From NCBI GenBank assembly GCA_045579195.1, contig JAZNLR010000142.1:1-12756 (forward strand): a DNA stretch of 12,756 bases, written 5' to 3'. The position numbers and the translations under genes were made by a program. The stretch is from JAZNLR01 sp045579195. GTDB taxonomy: Bacteria > Bacillota > Clostridia > Christensenellales > CAMQZB01. Under the pieces are notes generated by a model that saw only the letters and a program-made list of their open reading frames with translations, was not told the DNA's origin and did no database searches. Shown here one piece after another: positions 7,815-12,756 of this stretch (position 1 is its first letter; every line of letters begins with the position of its first letter).

Positions 7815-9413
7815 ATGATTAGCAAAGCAATGCTTGCAATGTCTGCTGTCATGGAAGTCATTTTACCGGTTGTTGCTCTACTCGTCGGGCTTGGTCTCGG
7901 CGCTTTGGTCGGATTCCTTGTATATAAGAGTGTTATAACGAAGAAAATCGGCGATACGAAGACAATCGTAAACAGAATGATTGATGATGCGACATTGGAA
8001 GCTAAAACGTTAAAGAAAGAAGCAATTTTAGAGGCGAAGGAAGAGGAAATGAAGCTCAGAAAAGAACTCGAAGCTGAAACCAAATCCAGACGTCAAGAAA
8101 TGCAGAAGAGCGAACAGCGTATTCTCCAGAAAGAAGAAAGTTTGGAAAAGCGCGATGAAGCGTTAAATAAGAAGCTTGATTCCATTGAGCAGCAGCAACG
8201 TTCGTTGCAGCAGAAAGCTCACGAGATGGATAAGATGAAAGAGGAAATCAGTCAGTCCCACGAGAAGATGCTCGTAGAGTTGGAGAAGATTTCGATGTTG
8301 ACGAGAGATGAAGCGAAAGCAATGCTTGTCAGCAACATCGAGGAAGAAGCAAAAAAAGATGCTGCGATCATGGTTCGTGAGATTGAACGCGATGCCAAAG
8401 AAAATGCAGAAAAAAGAGCGAAAGAAATCATCAGCCTTTCCATTCAGAAATGTGCGGCAGATCACGCATCCGACGTTACTGTTTCTGTTGTTCCGCTTCC
8501 CAGCGATGATATGAAGGGAAGAATCATCGGAAGAGAAGGAAGAAACATCCGTGCGCTTGAAAGTGCAACTGGAATTGATTTGATCATCGATGATACTCCG
8601 GAAGTTGTGATTCTCTCAGGTTTTGATCCGGTTCGCAGAGAAATCGCAAGAATTACGGTTGAAAAATTGATTTCAGACGGCAGAATTCATCCTGCAAGAA
8701 TTGAAGAGACCGTCAACAAGGTGCGCAAAGAAGTTGACGCGCAGATTAAAGAAGCCGGTGAGGCTGCAATGTTCGATGCAGGGCTCTTTGGTTTGCATCC
8801 TGAAATCATTAAGTTGCTCGGTCGTTTAAAGTTCCGCACGAGTTATGGACAAAACGTCTTGAAGCATTCGTTGGAAGTTTCCTATCTTGCCGGTGTTATG
8901 GCCGGAGAGCTTGGTGCTGACGTCGCGTTTGCAAGACGTGCCGGTTTGTTGCACGACCTTGGAAAAGCCGTTGATCACGAGGTTGAGGGAACGCACGTTC
9001 AGATCGGTGCTGACCTTGCGAAGAAGTATAAAGAAAACAAATTTGTTGTCAATGCGATTGCGGCACACCATGGTGATGTTGAGCCGATGACGTTGGAAGC
9101 AATCTTGGTTTCTGCGGCAGATGCTATTTCCGGAGCACGACCCGGAGCGAGAAGAGAGACGCTTGACAATTATGTGAAGCGTTTGACGAAGCTTGAAGAA
9201 ATTGCGGATTCATTCAAGGGCGTTGATAAGTCGTTTGCAATTTCCGCAGGACGTGAAGTCCGCGTGATTGTAAAACCCGAGGCAATTGATGACGCTCAGA
9301 CGTTGTTCCTTGCAAAAGATATTGCAAAGAAGATCGAAAGTGAACTTGAATACCCCGGACAGATTAAGGTCAGCGTTATTCGTGAGATGAGAAGCGTTGA
9401 GTACGCAAAGTAA
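7815..9413 (+). CDS. rny: Ribonuclease Y
   Basis: RNase Y is the membrane-bound endoribonuclease that starts much mRNA decay in Bacillota. The 532-residue protein has one N-terminal membrane helix (about 13-38). A long charged coiled coil (about 45-200) follows, rich in Glu, Lys and Arg. The KH RNA-binding domain begins near 234 with GRIIGREGRNIR. The HD hydrolase domain contains the metal-binding pair His380-Asp381 in GLLHDLGKAVDHEVEG and a later AAHHGD. The C-terminus REMRSVEYAK matches the family. Against B. subtilis RNase Y the N-terminus is about 10 residues longer. GGAGG at 7803-7807 lies 7 bases before the first ATG and supports that start over the Met codons at 9 and 13. The gene has its own promoter and terminator, so it is a separate unit although adjacent to recA as in many Bacillota. 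Confidence 0.97.
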   Translation: MISKAMLAMSAVMEVILPVVALLVGLGLGALVGFLVYKSVITKKIGDTKTIVNRMIDDATLEAKTLKKEAILEAKEEEMKLRKELEAETKSRRQEMQKSEQRILQKEESLEKRDEALNKKLDSIEQQQRSLQQKAHEMDKMKEEISQSHEKMLVELEKISMLTRDEAKAMLVSNIEEEAKKDAAIMVREIERDAKENAEKRAKEIISLSIQKCAADHASDVTVSVVPLPSDDMKGRIIGREGRNIRALESATGIDLIIDDTPEVVILSGFDPVRREIARITVEKLISDGRIHPARIEETVNKVRKEVDAQIKEAGEAAMFDAGLFGLHPEIIKLLGRLKFRTSYGQNVLKHSLEVSYLAGVMAGELGADVAFARRAGLLHDLGKAVDHEVEGTHVQIGADLAKKYKENKFVVNAIAAHHGDVEPMTLEAILVSAADAISGARPGARRETLDNYVKRLTKLEEIADSFKGVDKSFAISAGREVRVIVKPEAIDDAQTLFLAKDIAKKIESELEYPGQIKVSVIREMRSVEYAK

Positions 9414-9436
9414 TCTCAAAGTTTTTTGGAAATTTG

Positions 9437-9467
9437 AACCCATCGGTTTTATGCCGATGGGTTTTTT
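9437..9467 (+). terminator. Intrinsic terminator after rny
   Basis: AACCCATCGG (9437-9446) pairs perfectly with CCGATGGGTT (9454-9463) around a 7-base loop. A run of six T (9462-9467) follows. It lies 23 bases after the rny stop. Confidence 0.9.
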
Positions 9468-9498
9468 CCGTCATTACATGTTATTACAGTAATATATC

Positions 9499-9527
9499 TT
9501 GACATATCTACACATTTGTAATATAAT
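9499..9527 (+). promoter_or_regulatory. Perfect-consensus sigma-A promoter of the lipoprotein gene
   Basis: TTGACA (9499-9504), a 17-base spacer and TATAAT (9522-9527) match the ideal housekeeping promoter at every hexamer position. The expected start is near 9534, leaving a leader of about 45 bases. A GAGGG ribosome binding site (9568-9572) lies 6 bases before the ATG. It is the best match in the window and predicts high basal transcription. Confidence 0.85.
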
Positions 9528-9578
9528 AGACACGATTAGTGTTATAAGACACAATATAAAACGATGTGAGGGTAGAAA

Positions 9579-11174
9579 ATGAAAAAGACATTTTTGACTG
9601 TAATCGTTATTTGTTTGTTCGCGTTCTGTATGACTTTTCTTGCGGCGTGTGACCTACAGCCTGCGGGACATGAACATCAGTTGACGAAGCACAATGCGGT
9701 TGCTGCTTCCTGTGATGTTGGAGGAAGCGCGGAGTACTTCTCCTGTGACTGTGGAAAGTTCTTCAGCGATGCGGAAGGCAAAACTGAGATCGCAAATCAG
9801 AGCTGGATTCTTCCTGCTTTGAATCACAACATGAGTGAGTTCGTTTTCAATAACGACGCTGCATGCGGTGTTGATGGAACGAAGACTTCCCATTGCCAGA
9901 ATGAAGGTTGCGATGTTACGATCACTGAAACTGCTGCAAACTCTGCTTTGAAGCACGATTTCAAGAAGTACGTTAACGACAACAATGCAACTTGTGATGC
10001 AAACGGAACCGAAACCGCAACTTGCGCAAATGAAGGTTGTGATGAAACGGATACGCGTGAAATCGCAAATTCGAAGCTTGTTCACAAGCTTGGTGCCGAT
10101 GAGTACTTGCCGGCTAACTGCACGGAATATGCAAGAAAGGCAAATAAGTGCACGCAGCCTGGTTGTGATTATGCTGTGTATGAGTACTACGAAGAGCTTG
10201 GTTATGGCCACTTCTGGGATGATGGAGTTCTTACGAAGCATACGACCGCTACGACGAACGGCGTTATGACGTTCACTTGTTCCGAATGTGGTGAAACCAG
10301 AACGGAAGAAGTTTTGCCGTACGAAGGAACTTACGTTGACACGCTTGATGCACTCGTTGGCATCTTTAATGAGGGCGGAACGGTTGTTTTGAATTCTGAC
10401 ATCGTCACGGATAAGAACCTTCAAGTTCCTGCAGGCAAGACGGTTGTTTTGAATTTGAATGGATATATGCTGTCCGGCGCATTTGCAAATCAGGGCACGT
10501 CTGCTTTGATCGATAACAGAGGAACTTTGACGATCTTGAACGGTAAGGTTGTTTCCTTGGCTCAGTTCCCTGACGTGGATTGGGGCGAGGAGGGCTTCCC
10601 GACCTATGCAACGAACACGATTTCGAACCGCGGCGTCTTGACGATTGAGAAGCATACAATCATTGAGAATGAAACGAACAAGGGTGGCGCAAGCTACGCA
10701 ATCGATAACTATGACGGCGCAACGCTTACTGTCAATGGCGGAAAGATCATCGCTAAGGACGTTGCAATTCGTCAGTTCTCGAACTCGATTACCACGACCA
10801 ACACGGTTATTATCAATGACGGTGAGATCAGCGGCGTTCGTGCAATTTGGGTTCACGTTGCAGGAAGCAATCCTGCGCGCGCGGCTATGGTTTCGCTTAC
10901 GATTAACGGTGGTGTCTTGACGTCGACGACCCCCAGCAGCACCGGCGATTATTACGTTCTTTATTCCTACTCCTTCGGCGGAAGCTTCTCTGAAGTTAAC
11001 ATTTCGATTACGGGTGGCGTCTTCAAGAATGGTTATGTTGCATTCGGCGGCGGATATAAGGGTGACAAAGAAAACGTGACGATCACCGGCGGTATCTATG
11101 AGCAGGATGTATTTAGATTCACCTCTGACGGCACAGAACTTCTTCTTCTCGGATCCGGAAAGATTGAAGGTTAA
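9579..11174 (+). CDS. Predicted surface lipoprotein with Cys/His modules and a beta-solenoid
   Basis: This 531-residue protein belongs to no family with a known function that I can name. A signal peptide (1-23) ends in the lipobox LAAC with Cys24, so the mature protein should be lipid-anchored on the outer face of the membrane. Residues 31-250 hold about five tandem modules of roughly 43 residues. Each starts with a His after a short hydrophobic stretch and most carry one Cys followed by a CxxxxC pair. Residues 250-525 contain repeated short beta strands ending in NGG or TGG turns (TLTVNGGKI, SLTINGGVL, NISITGGVF), typical of a right-handed beta-helix. The segment TVVLNLNGYMLSG resembles the start of such folds in other Clostridia surface proteins. 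There is no sortase motif or catalytic motif that I can see. The gene is monocistronic, with its own strong promoter and terminator. Role could be adhesion or glycan binding, but that is inference. Confidence 0.85.
   Translation: MKKTFLTVIVICLFAFCMTFLAACDLQPAGHEHQLTKHNAVAASCDVGGSAEYFSCDCGKFFSDAEGKTEIANQSWILPALNHNMSEFVFNNDAACGVDGTKTSHCQNEGCDVTITETAANSALKHDFKKYVNDNNATCDANGTETATCANEGCDETDTREIANSKLVHKLGADEYLPANCTEYARKANKCTQPGCDYAVYEYYEELGYGHFWDDGVLTKHTTATTNGVMTFTCSECGETRTEEVLPYEGTYVDTLDALVGIFNEGGTVVLNSDIVTDKNLQVPAGKTVVLNLNGYMLSGAFANQGTSALIDNRGTLTILNGKVVSLAQFPDVDWGEEGFPTYATNTISNRGVLTIEKHTIIENETNKGGASYAIDNYDGATLTVNGGKIIAKDVAIRQFSNSITTTNTVIINDGEISGVRAIWVHVAGSNPARAAMVSLTINGGVLTSTTPSSTGDYYVLYSYSFGGSFSEVNISITGGVFKNGYVAFGGGYKGDKENVTITGGIYEQDVFRFTSDGTELLLLGSGKIEG
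9669..10328 (+). repeat. Tandem Cys/His modules inside the lipoprotein gene
   Basis: Five modules can be laid out by their leading His: residues 31, 83, 126, 169 and 211. The middle three are 43, 43 and 42 residues long. Cysteines fall at 45/56/58, 96/106/111, 139/149/154, 181/191/196 and 234/237; the last module has lost the first Cys. Modules 2 and 3 also share DNA: AATGAAGGTTGCGATG (9900-9915) recurs with one change at 10029-10044, exactly 129 bases later. This indicates duplication within the gene. Confidence 0.8.
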
Positions 11175-11201
11175 TTAGCGTTAATCTATCAAATGAAAAT
11201 G

Positions 11202-11238
11202 AGCCCACAATTTCCAGAAATGGAGGTTGTGGGCTTTT
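11202..11238 (+). terminator. Intrinsic terminator after the lipoprotein gene
   Basis: AGCCCACAA (11202-11210) pairs with TTGTGGGCT (11227-11235) in a perfect 9-bp stem. The 16-base loop contains a further CCA/TGG pairing. The T-run is short (TTTT, 11235-11238). The promoter of the next gene starts only 12 bases later. Confidence 0.78.
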
Positions 11239-11249
11239 CAACGTTTCAA

Positions 11250-11278
11250 TCCACATTTCGTAAAATTATTCATATAAT
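11250..11278 (+). promoter_or_regulatory. Promoter placing transcription start at the dipeptidase ATG
   Basis: A perfect TATAAT (11273-11278) lies 17 bases after TCCACA (11250-11255), which matches 4 of 6 consensus -35 bases. The normal start point, 6-8 bases after the -10, falls on 11284-11286, which is the ATG of the next gene. No Shine-Dalgarno sequence lies at usable distance; only AGG touches the ATG. A leaderless mRNA is therefore likely. Confidence 0.55.
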
Positions 11279-11283
11279 ATAGG

Positions 11284-12138
11284 ATGAATAATAAAGAATC
11301 TGAATTTTTCTTGATTGCCGATTCCCACTCTGATGTTTTAACTGCTGAAAATATTGAATTTGAATCATATATCAAAGATATATCAAAGAGCAATGTTCGT
11401 TTGCTCGACTGTGCAATTTGGACAACGAAAAAGGGGAAAGAAGCGTTTGATTTTCTTCCAAAAATTGACCAAAACGATGTTGAACTTCTTTTTTCGATCG
11501 AAGATCTAGGCTGTCTAAAAATGGGGGATTTTGGCGTATTTGAGCGCTTCAATTTCTTTTGCGCAAGTCTCACGTGGAACTTTGAGAATTTGTTCGCCGG
11601 CGGTGTTATGTCGAATGCAGGAATTTCCGTTTATGGGAAGGAACTGATAAAAGTTCTGACCGCGAATGGAATTGTTCTTGATCTTGCACATTTAAACGAT
11701 GAGTCGGTGAATGATGCAATTAATTTCGGGAATGAGATGCTTTGCGTTTCTCACACCTGTTGTCGAAAACTCTTTGCGCATCCAAGAAATATTACGGATG
11801 CGCAGATGAAAGAAATCGCAAAAAGAGGTGGCTATATCGGAATTATGCCTGTTTCAAAGTTTTTAAACGGAGGGGAAAATGCAACGTGTTTTGATTATGT
11901 TCGTCACATCGATCATGCAATTTGTACGGCAGGAATTAATTATGTCGGAATCGGAAGTGACTTTTTTGGAGCTTCCCCATTGAATGATTTGGAAAATTAT
12001 CAATCATACTCAAATATAGTGGAAAATTTTAGAAAAATAGGTTATAATGAGACCGATATAGAAAAAGTACTGTTTCAAAATTTTAAAGAATTTATCAACA
12101 GGACAAGGAGATTCTATGGAAGACAGAAATCAATATAA
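11284..12138 (+). CDS. M19-family (membrane dipeptidase-like) zinc dipeptidase
   Basis: Peptidase family M19 enzymes use two zinc ions to cleave dipeptides; the renal dipeptidase accepts a D-residue at the second position. This 284-residue protein keeps the expected metal ligands: His15 and Asp17 (DSHSD), bridging Glu73 (SIED), His136 (DLAH) and His157 (VSHTCC). It also has HPRN with Arg168 and GSDF with Asp226. The segment LTWNFENLFAGG and the C-terminal NIVENFRKIGYNETDIEKVLFQNF are characteristic. It is shorter than most family members, mainly between His15 and Glu73, and the usual GSDFDG reads GSDFFG. There is no signal peptide, so it is probably cytoplasmic. The DNA looks richer in AAA, AAT and TTT codons than its neighbours. 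Initiation appears leaderless. The end overlaps purB by 23 bases. The natural substrate is unknown. Confidence 0.88.
   Translation: MNNKESEFFLIADSHSDVLTAENIEFESYIKDISKSNVRLLDCAIWTTKKGKEAFDFLPKIDQNDVELLFSIEDLGCLKMGDFGVFERFNFFCASLTWNFENLFAGGVMSNAGISVYGKELIKVLTANGIVLDLAHLNDESVNDAINFGNEMLCVSHTCCRKLFAHPRNITDAQMKEIAKRGGYIGIMPVSKFLNGGENATCFDYVRHIDHAICTAGINYVGIGSDFFGASPLNDLENYQSYSNIVENFRKIGYNETDIEKVLFQNFKEFINRTRRFYGRQKSI
12105..12110 (+). promoter_or_regulatory. Ribosome binding site of purB inside the dipeptidase gene
   Basis: AAGGAG (12105-12110) lies 5 bases before the ATG at 12116 and within the last codons of the dipeptidase gene. It fixes the purB start and suggests coupled translation. Confidence 0.8.
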
Positions 12139-12756
12139 AAATCCGTTGACCGGACGTTATGCAAGTAAGGAAATGAGCGCCGTCTTTTCCGATCAGAATC
12201 GTTTTTCTCTTTGGAGAAAGCTTTGGATCGTTCTTGCGGAATCGGAAATGGAGCTTGGTTTGCCCATCACACAGGCGCAAGTTGACGAGTTGAAAGCGCA
12301 CGAAACTGAAATAGACTTTGAAAACGCTGCAAGACATGAGAGAGTTGTTCGTCATGACGTTATGGCACATGTCCATGCATATGGTGACGTTTGCCCGAAT
12401 GCAAAAGGAATCATTCACCTTGGCGCCACCAGTTGTTATGTCACGGACAATGCTGAAATTGTCATCAACCGTCAGGCGTTGGAGATCGTCAAGAAAAAGC
12501 TTTTGAACGTTATGGACAAGCTTGCTAAGTTTGCAAGAAAGTTCGCAGATCTTCCGACCCTTGGTTTTACGCATCTGCAGCCTGCCCAGTTAACGACGGT
12601 TGGAAAGCGTGCGACCCTTTGGCTCAATGATCTTCTTTCGGATTATGAAAGCTTGACGCACCTGATGAGCACGTTAAAGCTTCGTGGCGTCAAGGGAACG
12701 ACGGGAACACAAGCAAGTTTCCTTTCTCTCTTTGAAGGTGATAAGTCGGAGGCCAA
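12116..12756 (+). CDS. purB: Adenylosuccinate lyase (N-terminal part, runs off window)
   Basis: PurB acts twice in purine synthesis, releasing fumarate from SAICAR and from adenylosuccinate. The first 213 codons are present; the gene is open at the window end, so it has no stop here. Clear family blocks are RHDVMAHVH (79-87), GIIHLGATSCYVTDN (98-112), LPTLGFTHLQPAQLTTVGKR (146-165) with the catalytic-type His153, and LRGVKGTTGTQASF (189-202). The fumarase/lyase superfamily signature loop with the catalytic serine lies beyond the window. These blocks match the human-type ADSL branch more closely than the short B. subtilis type, as judged from memory. The ATG overlaps the dipeptidase gene by 23 bases in another frame, with AAGGAG 5 bases upstream. 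Annotation is firm. Confidence 0.95.
   Translation, partial: MEDRNQYKNPLTGRYASKEMSAVFSDQNRFSLWRKLWIVLAESEMELGLPITQAQVDELKAHETEIDFENAARHERVVRHDVMAHVHAYGDVCPNAKGIIHLGATSCYVTDNAEIVINRQALEIVKKKLLNVMDKLAKFARKFADLPTLGFTHLQPAQLTTVGKRATLWLNDLLSDYESLTHLMSTLKLRGVKGTTGTQASFLSLFEGDKSEA

Noticed and set aside
7801..7818. ATG at 7801 as a tiny upstream reading frame before rny
   Set aside because: The ATG is part of the ribosome binding site context, encodes five residues and has no site of its own.
9669..10328. Lipoprotein repeats as a CRISPR array or mobile element
   Set aside because: Repeats are in-frame protein modules of about 129 bases with diverged DNA, not short identical repeats with unique spacers, and no terminal inverted repeats were seen.
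9654..10856. A 400-codon open frame on the minus strand opposite the lipoprotein gene
   Set aside because: It mirrors the codon bias of the + strand gene, has no ribosome binding site or recognisable domain, and its translation has the Arg/Asn/Ile-rich look of an antisense frame.

Overview
The window looks like a piece of a Bacillota chromosome, most likely from an uncultured, possibly gut-associated, member of the Clostridia. The main reason is the gene order ftsK/spoIIIE - rimO - pgsA - cinA - recA - rny, all on the + strand, which is a well-known conserved arrangement in that phylum. Other support comes from sigma-A type promoters, GGAGG-like ribosome binding sites, two TTG starts and a surface lipoprotein with Cys/His modules of a style common in Clostridia. 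Genus or species cannot be read from the sequence.

Layout. Bases 1-99 hold the end of an upstream transcription unit (a T-run and a small terminator-like hairpin) and a good promoter for ftsK. Bases 100-7620 form one tight five-gene operon: the DNA translocase FtsK/SpoIIIE, the ribosomal protein S12 methylthiotransferase RimO, the phosphatidylglycerophosphate synthase PgsA, CinA and RecA. Two junctions are 4-base ATGA overlaps, one gap is 2 bases and one is 27 bases. A perfect 15-bp stem terminator ends the operon. RNase Y (rny) follows with its own promoter, a leader of roughly 88 bases and its own terminator. Next is a stand-alone gene for a 531-residue lipoprotein, driven by a promoter with perfect consensus -35 and -10 hexamers and closed by its own terminator. 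The last unit is a compact M19-type dipeptidase gene, apparently leaderless, overlapping by 23 bases the adenylosuccinate lyase gene purB, which runs off the window end.

How the genes work together. The first operon groups chromosome segregation (FtsK), recombination and repair (RecA), CinA, ribosome modification (RimO) and phospholipid synthesis (PgsA). This is a housekeeping cluster conserved by history more than by a single pathway. RNase Y is a membrane-anchored mRNA decay enzyme. The lipoprotein is the accessory part of the window: an N-terminal lipid anchor, about five tandem Cys/His modules, then a predicted beta-solenoid, so probably a cell-surface protein of unknown ligand. The dipeptidase/purB pair links peptide breakdown with purine synthesis only by position.

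I do not see a new multi-gene system, mobile element, CRISPR array, tRNA or rRNA here. The most unusual items are the modular lipoprotein under its perfect promoter, the apparently leaderless dipeptidase gene and the eukaryote-like PurB. There is no gene-free stretch longer than 300 bases.
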